Positions 1-11,755 of a DNA stretch of 64,000 nucleotides are shown here, in pieces. The notes below the pieces were generated by a model, which made no database searches, was not told the origin of the DNA, and saw nothing but the letters and a program-made list of their open reading frames with translations. Source of the DNA: Cenococcum geophilum 1.58. Its lineage: Eukaryota; Ascomycota; Dothideomycetes; Gloniales; Gloniaceae. The first letter of the stretch is position 1; every line of letters starts with the position of its first letter. The stretch lies in assembly GCA_001692895.1 (NCBI GenBank), contig KV748190.1, positions 1,327,645 through 1,391,644 of the forward strand, read 5' to 3'. The position numbers and the translations under genes are program-made.

Positions 1-455
1 TATAATCTAAAACTACCTTAATCGGCTTAGGGGTCCCTTCTAGCTATATACGCCAGTGCTAAAAGCTAGAGATAATAGCTAGCATTTCTTTATTATAAAT
101 ATAGTAGTTTAGCTTAGCATCTATTATAGTCTTCGAATAGTATATAATAGGGTACTACTTTCTATCTAGTTGCTTTTAGGAAAAAACACTAGCTATCGCG
201 CCGTTTAAGGCATTAGTTTCTAGTATTAAGGGCCATTCTAGGTTAAAATAGGCAAGTAGGGGAGCTAATACTAGCTGTTTCTTAAGCTTATTAAAGGCCT
301 ACCTATATATAGCGTTAAAGTAGAAGGGCTGGTCTTTTCTAGTAAGACGGTTAAGAGGCTGGGTAATCCTACTGTAGTTCTTAATAAAGTATTAGCAGAA
401 GTTACAAAAACCTAAAAATAATTATACCCCCTTTACGGTCCGTGGGGGTGCCTAC
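1..455 (-). pseudogene. pol: Element A pol fragment: end of RT and start of RNase H
   Basis: Reverse complement of element B at about 5060-5520. The minus-strand frame reads through the region that links RT to RNase H; the motif NYYIYNKEMLAII (near 70-125) is the characteristic start of a Ty3/Gypsy RNase H domain, usually NYxIYDKEMLAIV. Stops are TAG/TAA at expected Gln or Trp codons, as RIP would give. The fragment is cut at the left by the window edge and at the right by the Copia-1 insertion. It continues, after the 17-kb interruption, at 17585. No function can remain. Confidence 0.9.
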
Positions 456-628
456 TGTCAGATAATCTGTATTCTCAGAGGCGTAGGACGTGCACGAGTC
501 ACGTGCATTGTAAACATCTTCGTCTAAGCCTAGGGGCCCTAGGTCGACCAACGATCAAGACACGAACAACATCAATCAATTAATCAACCCATTTCATTAA
601 TGAATAGCTCTATTTGAGTTATCTGACA
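456..628 (+). repeat. Copia-1 5' LTR (173 bp)
   Basis: Begins TG and ends CA (TGTCAG to CTGACA). Contains one CACGTG at 500-505, against two in the 3' LTR. Much richer in CA and TG than the 3' copy; where the two differ in the last 95 bp, almost all changes are C-to-T or G-to-A in the 3' copy. Confidence 0.95.
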
Positions 629-641
629 GTTATGAGCCCAG
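629..641 (+). other. Copia-1 primer-binding site, half-tRNA(iMet) type
   Basis: GTTATGAGCCCAG directly follows the 5' LTR. It is complementary to the anticodon arm of initiator tRNA-Met (GGGCTCATAAC), not to a tRNA 3' end. This is the primer class known from Drosophila copia, where a 5' half of tRNA-iMet primes minus-strand DNA. The same site follows the Copia-2 LTR. Confidence 0.8.
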
Positions 642-916
642 TCCGCCGACACAAGAAGCTTTTCAGCTATTACTCAATCATTTAAAGAAATTCTACCTCA
701 TCGTCAGACTCTGACACCTCATCGTCAAGGACGCAGACTCTGACAGAAATTCTACCTCAATTGTCACAGGACGATTCTGACACGAGACTCCACGAGATTC
801 CACGAGATTCCACCTCAATCGTCACAGGACGATCCTGATAACAAGGACGATCCTGACGACAAGGACGATCCTAACGACAAAATACCATCTCAATTCCTCC
901 TTTGCCTATCAGTTAA
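642..916 (+). repeat. Copia-1 leader with short tandem repeats
   Basis: Non-coding leader between primer site and gag start. Contains repeated short units: CCACGAGATT several times near 790-812 and an about 18-bp unit close to AAGGACGATCCTGACGAC repeated about three times near 835-882, plus recurring GACTCTGACA. CA and TG are abundant, so this stretch has escaped most of the RIP seen downstream of about 1030. Confidence 0.75.
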
Positions 917-1722
917 ATGACTCCACCAACATCGAGTTCATCGACTACAATCATCCTCAATAAGCCAGAAGACTGGGAACAATGGCTATGGTAACTCCGA
1001 GCCCTCATAAATTAGTAAATTTGGGCCCACGTTGACCCAGCCACAGAAGCACCTTAAGAAGGTCTACTTAAAAAAAAACCACCTTATCTAAAGGTTATAG
1101 ATTTTAATGAGAATGCAACCTTATATGCACAGCTCTCGACGAATTAATAGAAAGCGTACGAGAATAGTAGACAATACTATAACTAGGATATAAAGTACTT
1201 CCTAAAACAGGAAAAGTATCTGTAATAGATACGCACCTAGATTACGACCACAGTATTAATTTAGAAGAAGCTACTACTTAACCCTTCCTTAATAGTTAAA
1301 GAATAGCTATCCTAATTAAAGGAGAATATAGAACCTACCTTATTATTTATTAGAAAGAAGGTATAACGCTAGTACACAAAAGCCCTTAAGGGGTTTAAAC
1401 ACTTATTAAAATTAAATTAGTGGTTAGATTAATGGGAACACGTAATAGTACTAGGAGAGAAGTATAAGATCCCTTAAATATCCGATAGAATCTAGCTTTA
1501 AGATTTAATAGAAGTTATTTAACCTTTTAGCGACGCCTACTATATAAAGTACACTACTAAGTTAAATAACCCGCAGAAGTTAAGATCTTCCAAATACCGC
1601 AGAGTAGTAAAGGAGCTGTAAGAAGGACTTAGAACACCCTTAAAGAAAGCTAATACTACTATAAAAGGGAGTACCTTTAATATAGACTTCGTAGAGTAAG
1701 CCATTAAGGATTACTCTAATAC
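917..1722 (+). pseudogene. gag: Copia-1 gag, first part (interrupted by Gypsy B)
   Basis: ATG at 917 opens a Ser/Thr-rich N-terminus followed by KPEDWEQWLW, typical of a Copia gag N-terminus; gag builds the virus-like particle. The next codon is TAA where CAA (Gln) fits, and several further stops follow the same pattern. The frame from 917 runs in phase to the insertion point at 1718-1722 (AATAC) and resumes in phase at 7600 after Gypsy B, so the protein was continuous before insertion. RIP becomes dense after about 1030. A start further upstream is not excluded, but this ATG is the first with coherent downstream sequence. Confidence 0.8.
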
Positions 1723-1934
1723 TATTACGGCACTGGCAAACTGCCGCAGATTGCCGTCACGTGATGGCAAAGTGCGGTTACGTGACCGGAGGATTATATA
1801 TAACTTTAAGCAGTGCTTCCGTTTTTCCCCTTTCCTTTCTCTAGCTTTGGATCCTCGTTTATAGACAATCCAATTATATAGGCCTACGCGTCTCTCTTAC
1901 CGTGTCTATACCTCGATTAACCAAGTCGCTAATA
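1723..1934 (+). repeat. Gypsy B 5' LTR (212 bp)
   Basis: Matches the 3' LTR over its full length; the differences I compared are all transitions. CACGTG is kept at 1758-1763, but the second site seen in the 3' LTR is degraded to TACGTG (1779-1784). A TATATATAA stretch follows at about 1794-1803. The 214 bases from here to the gag ATG hold only short CCTAAGGA-like repeats. Confidence 0.95.
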
Positions 1935-2148
1935 TTATTTAAAGCTTATACTACTCTTTCTTCCTAAAAAGGAACTTAAATATATCTACAAACCCTAAGG
2001 ATAAGACCCTAAGGACATCACTAGAACTATAAGGACAGGACAGAACTAAAAGGATACGTATAATATAAACCCTAAGAATAGGACACGTACGGACCAGAAC
2101 CCCCAAAAATAAATAAAATACTAGAAATTATCTAATACTCCTACTACT

Positions 2149-3270
2149 ATGCCAAGAAACACAGTAGCCGGCAAAGCAGCTATAGGACCCTCGACTACCT
2201 CTAATAGTAAAACAGTTACTGTCTTAACCCCCTAGGCGGATCTTACGGCAGCTAATGCCGAAATTAAACAGCTACGAGAACTGCTTAAAACTAGAGACAC
2301 CCCTATATTTAGCGATGACTTATTAGATAGACTTGCTATAGTCCTTAAGGCCCTAGCCTAATGTATAGTATTAGCATTGTCGCGGTTTATAAAGGTTGTA
2401 GACCCCCTATCGCTTACAGACGGAACTAACCCTATATTTAATAATTAGAAGCTTTAATTATAAGATAAGCTTAAAGTTAATAAGGACTACTTCCCTACTG
2501 CTCGAGCTAAGATGGCCTATATCTTCGGCCGCACTGGCGGAGACGCCTAGACGCACCTATGTCCGCAATATGCTGTAGACTTAGCAGACCCTTTTGTCTC
2601 AGAAGAAGAAATAATCGACTACCTATCTTCTATTTATAAGGACCCCTTTAAGATATAGAATGCCCGCCTTAATTATAAAAGCCTAAATATGAAAATAACG
2701 GAGACCTTTTTAGCCTTCTAGACCCGCTTTCTGCACCTAGCCGGCTAAGCCTAAATTCCCTATAAAGACCTACTGCTAAACCTCTTTGATAAGCTTACCC
2801 TAGACCTATAGCGCGCCATACTGCCAGTTTATACTACTATATAGACGCTAAAGGTACTTATAGACTACTATCTAGCTATTAACTAAGGCCTCCGTCGAAT
2901 TAAGGTATAAACTAAGCGGTATAAAGCCAGAAACTCTTCTAACCAGACTATAAGCACTATAAAAACGGCCTATAATGCCCTAGTACGATCTACAACTCCT
3001 ACAGTACTAGCTATACAGCCCGCCGTTAATCTAGCAGCTAGCCGTATAGCTAGCCCTACTACGGGCCTAGCGTTTACTCAGCCTACCTATAGCAGCCCCT
3101 ATAGATAGGCTCTTAGCAACCAAGGAGCTTACTTTTTATATAGTTAGAAAGACTATTTTATAAAAGACTACCCGATAAAGGCAAAAGTAGATAAGGTTCT
3201 GCTAATCTAGGAGGACAGTATAGAGTCGGAAAAAGAGGAACCCTAAAGAAAGACTCCTCTCTAGGGTTGA
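2149..3270 (+). pseudogene. gag: Gypsy B gag with RIP-destroyed zinc knuckle
   Basis: One frame from ATG 2149 (MPRNTVAGKAAIGPS) to a TGA at 3268-3270, about 373 codons, interrupted by many TAG/TAA. The central part includes AYIFGRTGGDAWTHL (Trp codon now TAG) and resembles the capsid region of fungal Ty3/Gypsy gag. Near the C-terminus (3130-3171, in frame) the sequence YFLYSQKDYFIKDYP has the spacing of CX2CX4HX4C, but each Cys and the His are Tyr: TGC to TAC and CAC to TAT, exactly what CA-to-TA mutation on either strand produces. The Gag polyprotein would form particles and bind RNA. Element A has the homologous start at 20498. Confidence 0.88.
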
Positions 3271-3339
3271 AAGGGATTAATATATTACATATTAATCTAG
3301 GTCGGCTAGTTAGTAGAAGAAGCTGCACTATCCCTTGTA

Positions 3340-6300
3340 CTTTATTCCGCAATAGATATTAAGTTTTAACCTCTGCTTTAGCTAACTTTAAAGCAAATGC
3401 CTTTACCTTAATAGACACCCAGTGTACTATAAAGTTGGCTAACTTTTTAAACGCACCCCTTAAAGAACTACCTAAACCAATTCCTATTCGCGGGTATAAC
3501 GGACGGATAGGGCTACCTATTATAACTATCTTACGGATTTACCTTCGTGTTAACGAATAAAGGTAGTATAATGTCCCCTTTCTTATTACGGACCTAGGAA
3601 GCCACGATATAATCTTAAGAAGAAAATGGCTGGCCTATTTAGGCTTATAGCTTAACGTATGGGGTAGACAGCTAATCTAGCCTAAAACCCTACCCCTAAC
3701 CCCTTCCTTTATAAAAGAAATTAGTATTATAATAGAAAACCTTATACAACCCTAGATTAATACTATTTACTAGGCCGATGCTATGCGTAGGGACTAGGCC
3801 TTTAAGAAAGATATACGGCTTAATCCGCAACGGATCCGTATATTACGCTGACCCTAGACTACCTATATTACGCCACCCGCACCAAAGACCTAGGAAGTTA
3901 ATAGTGACCTACCTAAGTTCCCTATAGAGAACTTAGGCCCTACGCAGCTATAAAGGAAGGCTAGGAATACTAGACGCTATACTAAACTAATAGACCGGAA
4001 GGACAATTTACGGAAAATAAAACGTAAGCTAAGGAAGATTATAAACCCTACACCGCAAAATACGGCCCGATAAAAGCCCGTAAAGAAACCTATAGACCTC
4101 CCACTAGTTAATATCTGCTACATTGGTGCCGTAGGATTCTACCAGAACTTAGTCCAACCTAATACCGTTACTTTTACGACTAGCTTATATGAAATTAATT
4201 AAATAATTAAGGAAAAGGAAAGTAAGCTTAGTAGATAGGGAAATAAGCTTACGGACGAGGAGCTAGTAGAACAAAAACTACCCTATTAATACTGGAAATT
4301 CAAGGACGTATTCTCTAAGGCAGCGTCCGATATACTCCCGCCTCACCAACCGTACGACCATAAGATCGAGATTGAGCCAGATAAAGAAAACACCCTTAGC
4401 TTTAGCCCCCTTTACTAGCAGTCTACTGCCGAATTATAGGCTATAAAGTAGTACCTTATTAATAACCTAGATAAAGGCTTTATTAAGCCTAGCTAAGCCC
4501 CTTTTAACTTACCTATTCTTTTTGCTAAAAAGCCAAATAAAGGACTCCGTTTCTATATTGACTACCATAAGCTAAACAATATAACCCGCAAGGACCGCTA
4601 TCCACTGCCCCTACTTAATAAGACTCTAGCCCGAATAAGTAGAGCTAAGGTCTTTATAAAGCTCGATATCCGCTAAACCTTCTACCGAATTAGGATAGAC
4701 CCTAGGTTTAAGGATCTTACTACATTTTAGACTTATTACGGAACGTATAAATATAAGGTACTTCCTTTTAGACTAACTAACGGACCGGCTATATACCAGC
4801 GGTATATAAACAATGTACTCTTTAACTACCTTAACGACTTCTATACGGCCTACCTAGATAATATTATAATCTACTTTAAGAATAAGCTAGAATACGAGGA
4901 GCACATCTATAAAGTCCTATAACGGCTCCGCGAGGCTAGCCTCTAGGTCGATATTAAGAAGTCGGAGTTTAGTGTTAAGCGTATAAAGTACCTAGGGTTT
5001 ATTATTAGTACGGATGGAATCGAGACCGACCTAGAGAAAACGGCCATAATTACCTAGTGGGCACCCCCACGGACCGTAAAGGGGGTATAATCATTCTTAG
5101 GTTTCTATAACTTCTACCGACGCTTTATTAAGGACTATAGCAAGATTACTAGGCCTCTTAACCGCCTTACCTAAAAAGACCAGCCCTTTTACTTTAACGC
5201 TGTATGTAAGCAGGCCTTTGACGAGCTTAAAAAACGGCTAGTCTCAGCCCCGCTACTTACCTACTTTAACCCCAAACGGCCCTTAATGCTAGAAACTAAT
5301 GCCTTAGATAGCGTAATAGCTAGTGTTTTCTCCCAGAAGCAACCGGACGGAGAATAGCACCCTATTACATACTATTTAAAGACTATAATAGACGCTAAGC
5401 TAAACTACCCTATCCATAATAAAGAAATGCTGGCTATTATCTTTAGCTTCTAGTACTGGCGAGCATAGTTAGAAGGGACCCCCAAACCTATCTAGGTAGT
5501 TTTAGATTACTAGGCCTTAGAATATTTTATAACAACAAAGGCCCTTACGGCCCGGCAGGCTCGATAGGCGGATATCCTATCTTAGTTTAACTTCTTAATT
5601 ATATATAAGCTAGGCGCCATAAACCGTGCGGATGCCTTTATAAGGCGTAGACAGGACCTAGACGACTAGGTAGCCGTAAAGATCTTATTACGGACCTAAA
5701 CGCTACTATAACTAGAATACCTTAACCCCTGGATATAAACAGAACTAAATACGGACTCTCTAGATACCGAGATATATCCTATTAACTTTATGGAACTTAA
5801 CCTTATTAATAAACTGCTGCAGATAAACCGTACAGCCCCGTCTCTATAAGAGTACCATAAAAAGACAAAGGATATTACCAGCCTATAGTCCCTTGAAAAT
5901 GGACTGCTTAAGTACCACAAATGGCTAGTAGTAGTAGAGGAATAGAACTTACGGACTCGGCTTATTACCGAAGCACATACCTAGGTTTCTACGGCTTACC
6001 CTAGAAAAAATAAGACCCGTAGGATTATTAGCAACCGCTACTACTGGCCTAAAATAGTTATAGATATTAACCGCTATATACGGAACTGTAACAACTGTTG
6101 TAGGTTTATAATTCCACAAAATAAGACCTTAGGACTATTAAAGCCACTCCCAATACCAGAACGCCCCTAGCAGCATATCTCTATAGACTTCCATAAGCTG
6201 CCTCTAGACCGTAACGGATACAATATAGTTATAATCCTAGTTAACCGCTTTAGCAAGCGCCCGTTCTTAATTCCCTGTTACAAGAATATTAATACTAAAG

Positions 6301-7278
6301 AGGCGGCCCGACTATATATTTACTACATTTATAGAATTTATGGACTACTAGATACTATTATATCCGATTGCGGGCTATAGTTTATATCGGCCTTTTAGAA
6401 CGAGTTTACCCAGATCTTAGGTATTAGGCTAAAGCTTTCTACGGCCTACTACCCCTAGACAGATAGTTAGACGGAGATTATAAATTAATACTTAGACTAG
6501 AGACTCTAGCCCTTTATTAACTACTTTTAGGACAATTAGGGCGAACTATTACCCCTAATAAACTACGCCCAGGCGACCCTACCCTACGACTCTATAGGAT
6601 TCGCACCTATTTAGTTGGAAATGGGTTATTTACCCCGTATAAGCTTTAATTGGGAAAGACCAAAAGGACCCCAGACTATACGTAAAAAGCTATCTTATAA
6701 GGAAGCCTAGCAGTACGCTAAGCGCTTAGAAGAAGCCTAGAAAGTAGCCCGTACGAACCTAAAAAAGGCCTAAAAATTAATAGAATAATAGGCAAATAAG
6801 TACAAACGCGAGCCGGACTTTACCGTAGGCAATATAGTCTAGGTTACGACAAAGAACTAGAAGATAGAACGGCCTAGCCGTAAGCTAGACTATAAGATGG
6901 TAGGACTATATAAGATTCTTAATAAAGTAGGCAACTTGTATAAGGTTAAACTTCCGGATTTAATTAAGGTCCACCCTATCTTCTTGCTAGATAAGCTATA
7001 AAAGGCTATAAACGACCTATTACCCGGACAAAAGAACGAACCGCCCCTGCCGATTTAAGTTAATGGCGACAATAAATGGGAAATTAAAGAAATACTGGCC
7101 TGTAAACTTGTAAGGGGAACGCTAAAGTATCGTATTAGCTGGAAAGGATACAACCTAGACCCCACTTAGTACCCTATATGGAACTTTATAGATAGTCCCT
7201 ATAAGCTTTAGGAGTTCTATAGCCGTTACCCTAACAAACCTAGACCACTAAAGTACCTAGATAAATGGATGGAATGCT
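3340..7278 (+). pseudogene. pol: Gypsy B pol: protease, RT, RNase H, integrase, chromodomain
   Basis: Domains in order. Protease near 3370-3650: the ALANFKANAF region replaces the usual AL(I/V)D(S/T)G, then LIDTQC. RT about 4540-5050: FIKLDIR near 4655 and YLDN at 4851-4862, where GAT-AAT replaces GAT-GAT at a TG site. RNase H about 5270-5650 with NYPIHNKEMLAII. Integrase H2C2 zinc region about 5970-6130 (motif CNNCCRF), catalytic core about 6180-6500. Chromodomain about 7078-7278 with WEIKEILACKLVRGTLKYRI, then WKGYNLDP. Stops are TAG/TAA throughout. Chromodomains of chromoviruses bind modified histone H3 and guide integration to heterochromatin. Exact frame joins were not resolved. Confidence 0.88.
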
Positions 7279-7387
7279 AGTATAATAAAGACGATAAGCT
7301 ACCGGAAGAGCATAAAGACAAAAATGCCCCACGAGTGTAATACGGACGTACAAAGCCTAAGGGCAGGCTTTCTCGAAGGGGGGGTAA

Positions 7388-7599
7388 TGTTACGGCACTA
7401 GCAAACTGCCGCAGATTGCCGTCACGTGATGGTAAAGTGCGGTCACGTGACCGGAGGATTGTATATAACTTTGAGCAGTGCTTCCGTTCTTCCCCTTTCC
7501 TTTCTCTAGCTTTGGATCCTCGTTTATAGACAATCCAATCGTACAGGCCTACGCGTCTCTCTTGCCGTGTCCGTGCCTCGATTGACCGAGTCGCTAACA
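7388..7599 (+). repeat. Gypsy B 3' LTR (212 bp)
   Basis: Starts TGTTACGGCAC and ends GAGTCGCTAACA. Better preserved than the 5' LTR, with CpG and TG sites intact, and so the best template for the family's U3 signals. Preceded by GGGGGGGTAA. Confidence 0.96.
7421..7468 (+). promoter_or_regulatory. Gypsy B U3 signals: two CACGTG sites and a TATA box
   Basis: CACGTG at 7423-7428 and 7444-7449, the second in the perfect palindrome GGTCACGTGACC (7441-7452), followed by TATATAA at 7462-7468. CACGTG is the core site of fungal bHLH factors of the Cbf1/Pho4 type. Position upstream of a TATA box in U3 suggests an enhancer; binding is inferred only. Confidence 0.6.
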
Positions 7600-7604
7600 A
7601 ATAC

Positions 7605-7990
7605 TACTAAAGGTTTACGAAGAGGAAGAGCCTTAGTATATAGTAGACGCTTAAAGAGAGTCGGGACACTAGTAGATAAGGAGACGTCCTATAAGAAGCT
7701 AACGCCTAAGTACTTAGCGTGCGGAATACGAGGACACTCCCTACGGGACTATTAGTGTTTATTTAAAGATAAGAGACCTATAGGAGTTATAATAGGAGAT
7801 GCGCGCATTAATAGGGTACTAAAGAAGGTAGAAAAGAATAAGAATCTCACTAACTAAGTTATAAAGATTAGACTTAAAGAATAGGAAGATAAGGCTTAAT
7901 AATAACAGGACGAGAGTTAGGAAGTTAAGATTAAGGGAGAAGCTAATGCAATATTCCTAGAATCGTATTACATAGGTTAAATCCATCTAC
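7605..7990 (+). pseudogene. gag: Copia-1 gag, second part with zinc knuckle
   Basis: Continues the 917 frame after Gypsy B. It contains YLACGIRGHSLRDYWCLF near 7708-7760. This has the CX2CX4HX4C layout of a retroviral zinc knuckle, but the first and last Cys are Tyr (TGC to TAC or TAT), a RIP outcome, while the second Cys and the His remain. The surrounding sequence is basic, as expected for a nucleocapsid. The stretch is open for about 60 codons to 7755, then TAG interrupts where Trp (TGG) fits. Confidence 0.82.
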
Positions 7991-10900
7991 TAAAGCTATT
8001 AACTATTCTTAACTTAGGAACTACTCTTTACATCTTTAATAACCTCTTTTGTTTTTATAATTTTAGGAAAGCTTTAAAATATAAATATATCATCGCTAGC
8101 AGCTTAGAAGTGCCTATACTAGGTTACGGCGATATTAATATCTAAGTTATAAAACCAGATAAGAGTAAGGGAACCCTACGTCTTAAGGACGTTGCCTTTT
8201 ATACGGACTTTAATATAAACCTTATGTCGTTCCGTCTACTTTAAAAATAAGGGTACTACTAGGACAATAAAGGAGATAACAATCTTCTAGTTTGGAAGGA
8301 TAATATAATCTTATATTAAATGGAAGAACGTTACGGATAATAGACTATTAAATACGTCCAACTAGGAAGTCTATTAGCGTTTAATATAAGCTAATTGCTA
8401 CGCTAAAGGAAGCGCAGAGCATTATTAAGAGACGCTTGTCCAGATTTAAAAGGAGATATACGTTTATAGTATCTACGTCTAGGTTATCTAGGACCTATAA
8501 GCCTTTATTATTTAGGTATTAACGCCCTAGGAGTTAAGCTTTAAGGCCCTAAGACGACGGAATGTTAATACTGTAGTCTCGCTAAAATTAAGCGTTAGGT
8601 CTTATAAAGGTTCTTAAAATAGAATATTAATAAACCCTATCTTAACCTCTATATTAACTAAACTAACCTTAAAAAAGCGTATACTGGATTTATATAAGTT
8701 ATGCTTATCTATAACACTTTCTTAGGAAGATCCTTCCCGTATTTTATAATAACGTATAGTAAGGAGAAGGAGACACTATAAGTACTTAAAGATTTTATCT
8801 AATGGATTCGTCTAAGGTATAACCTTAAAGTTAATACTATTAGATTAGATAACGAGCTAGGGAGAAGGAGAACCCTTAAATAGCTACGGACTTAAGGGAT
8901 TATATTTAAGCCTTTAGCGCTATATACCTAAGCTTAGAATGGTACCGCCAAACGCTTAGGGGGTGTAATTATTAAAAGAGCATAGGTAATAAGAATTGCT
9001 GCTAATTTACTATATAACTTATAGGACAAGATTATTAACTGTATAGTCTACCTTTAAGATTAAACGCCATAAGAAAGCAATAGATGGAAATTGCTATATA
9101 AGAGGTTCTATACCTTCCTAGCTAATAAGAGATTAAGAAAACCACAACTAGCGCACCTAAAAGCCTACGGCTATAGGGTGTATGTAATAACATCGGACGC
9201 CTAGCTAAAGAAGAAAAGGCTAAGCAAGCTAGATCCGTAAGCCTATATCGGCTACCTTATTGGCTATAACTTTACCAATATCTATAGGATCTGGATCCTA
9301 TATAAAGGTATCGTCATCTCTACTAGGGACGTTATCTTTAATAAGAAGATGTTCTTTAACGGCAAGTAAACGGACATCTTAAAGAACCTATACGCTGAGT
9401 TAGACACGCTAATTAAGAAGATTTAACTCCTTAATACCTTAACTAAGAATAAGGTCCTTTTAGAAGATAATAAAAAAATATTTAAACCGTTAATTTAAGA
9501 GGAAGATAATAATAACATCGATAAGCTAGTTTAAACCTTTAATAAGTTAGCAGATCTTAAGCTTATAAGAGCTCTTAAAGATATATACTGTATTCTACCT
9601 CTAATAAAAGAAGATAAAGAATCTCTATGTGCCTTTTATGTTAAGTATTCTATAAAGTTAGATATATAAGGTACTAATTAAGATGTCGCTTATTAAGCAG
9701 GAAATATATTTAATACTTAGGGGGTGTCCAATAACTTAGTTAAAAACTTGTTTAAGGAAGCCAGTAATAATAGGTTTAAAGACTTTATTACTAAAAGGAT
9801 TACGTTAGCCTATTACGGCGCCTTCTTAGCAGGAAGAAAGTTTAACCTTAATAGTTAACTTAACAATAATAAGCTAAAATTAGGCAGAATACGCAATATT
9901 AGATTATATAGGAAGAATCTACCTCCGCTACCCTAGTTAATCTAGGACCTTAATACGCATCCTCTTTAAAATTAGTTCTAAGAGGCTTAATAAGCCTATC
10001 TCCAATCTTATTATTAAATAAGGTCGTTTTAAGAAATAGATAAAAAGTACGTAAAGGGATAGCAGGTTCTTAGCTTAATGTAGGTGTTCGTCTATAAGAC
10101 GGATAAGCACAGATTTCTCTAGAAATGTAAGGCACGCTTAGTAGTCTGCAAAAATTAATAGGCCCCAGGAGACCTACCTATGAGAGCTACTATATTAGCT
10201 AGTACAACCTTCTAAACCCTTATAGCGATTACTATAAAATTTAACTTAGAGATAACACAGATAGATACAGTTAATGCGTTTATTTATTGCGATTTTAATA
10301 AGGTTATTTATATAAAGCTACCGCTAGGGTTTAATAAAGGAAAGACAAACAAAGTACTGCGTTTAAGAAAAGCCCTATATGGACTACGACGATCACCACT
10401 ATTATAGCAGAAGAATCTTATAAGCTTATTAAACGAATTAGGTTTTAAAGAAGTACCCTAAAAGCCGTGTGTTATACTAAAAGGTAAAATAGTTATCTTC
10501 TTCTACGTTAATAATATTGTCTTCTGCTATTAAAAGACAGATAAAAAGAAAGCTTAAAAAGTAATAAAGGAGCTAAGTAAGGAATACTAGATAAGTACCC
10601 TTAGCGAGCTAAAATAGTTCCTAAAAATCTACGTGCTACGTAATTATAGCTAAAGGCTCCTATAGCTATCCCAGGAAGCCTATATTAAGAAGATAGCTAA
10701 CTAGTATAAGATAGATCTTAGAGGGCGTCTTTTAGACACCCCTATAGCAGAATTAGAACTCCTCTCTACCGATTACTATATAATCCGTCTGACGCGTCTA
10801 TCCCCTAATATAAACCTATTAGTCCGTCCTATATCCCTACTAGCTTCTACAATACTATATTAGAGAAAACTAGGTTTAGTACTCTATATAGCCACTATAA

Positions 10901-11700
10901 CGCGTCCGGATATTGCCTTTGCAGTATTACGGCTAGTAAGGTTTAATTAGGACCTAAGCTAAGAGCACTATTAAGCGGTAGATAGAGTTATCTAGTACCT
11001 ATATAGTACGAGGAGTAGAGCAATCTACTATAGAGGAGATAAGGAAGGAATAAATAATAGAGGGAGAGATAAAGGAATACGCGACTAAGGACGAGATAAC
11101 GGAGACGGTAGAAGTAAAGCGCAATTATTTATCTATGCTAGCGACGCATTATTTACGGACAACTCCGTCAATAGAAAGAGCTCGTAAGGATATATTATAA
11201 AGCTATTTAGGGGGCTAATCGCCTAAAGAGCAAATAAGCAGGGTATAGTTATAATGTTAAGCACAGAAGCTAAGCTGTTAGCCCTATTACAGACAGTAAA
11301 GGAAGCTATCTTTATTAGTAGGCTGTTTAAAGTAATAACGTTACAACTAAACGAGCCCTTAATTATTAACTATAATAACACCTAGACGCTCTAACTAATT
11401 ATAGAAGACACGGTAAAGCTAATCACAAAGCTCCGATACGTTAACATCTATTAATACTGGCTATATTAGGAATACGCAAAGAAACAAGTACAATTTTGAT
11501 GGACAGTAACGAAGGAGATAATTGCTAATAGACTTACAAAGGCCCTGCCTAAGCAGAGGTTTTAAAGCTTTATTAATATAATTGGGATGGTAGATATTAA
11601 GGAGCGGCTAAATAAGAAGAAGCAACTAGAGGACCTAAGGGAGAATATCAGAGCAAGACGGAAGGATTTAGATGAGATTATGGTTCAATTAACGCATTAA
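7991..11700 (+). pseudogene. pol: Copia-1 pol: protease, integrase, RT, RNase H
   Basis: Protease near 7990-8100 (LNLGTTLYIFN, where LDSGAT is usual). Integrase about 8400-9400 with a C-x2-C pair (ECQYCSLAK) and core fragment IRLDNELG. RT about 10020-10700: DTVNAFIYCDFN, then LRKALYGLRRSPL, and FYVNNIV at 10501-10521 in place of YVDDIV; GTT-GAT-GAT to GTT-AAT-AAT are both TG-to-TA changes. RNase H about 11120-11550 with YASDALFTDN and the end motif VTKEIIANRLTKALPK. Multiple TAA/TAG codons at Gln/Trp positions. Integrase before RT marks Ty1/Copia. The frame ends shortly before the 3' LTR. Confidence 0.88.
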
Positions 11701-11755
11701 CGGACACGAGAAGGTGGTTAGCTTTGACCTCAAAGAGCTCGAAGCTAAGGGGGTG

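Larger units (their letters stand above)
1723..7599 (+). mobile_element. Ty3/Gypsy chromovirus element B, complete, inside Copia-1 gag
   Basis: 5,877 bp with two 212-bp LTRs (1723-1934, 7388-7599) and the 5-bp TSD AATAC (1718-1722, 7600-7604). The left terminus reads TATTACGG where the right LTR has TGTTACGG, a TG-to-TA change. A single gag frame is followed by protease, RT, RNase H, integrase and chromodomain, the Ty3 order. A run of G (7379-7384) before the 3' LTR is the likely polypurine tract. Closest relative in the window is element A. Confidence 0.96.

Noticed and set aside
7277..7600. 107-codon minus-strand frame
   Set aside because: Covers the B 3' LTR in antisense and the end of pol; LTRs are low in stops here.
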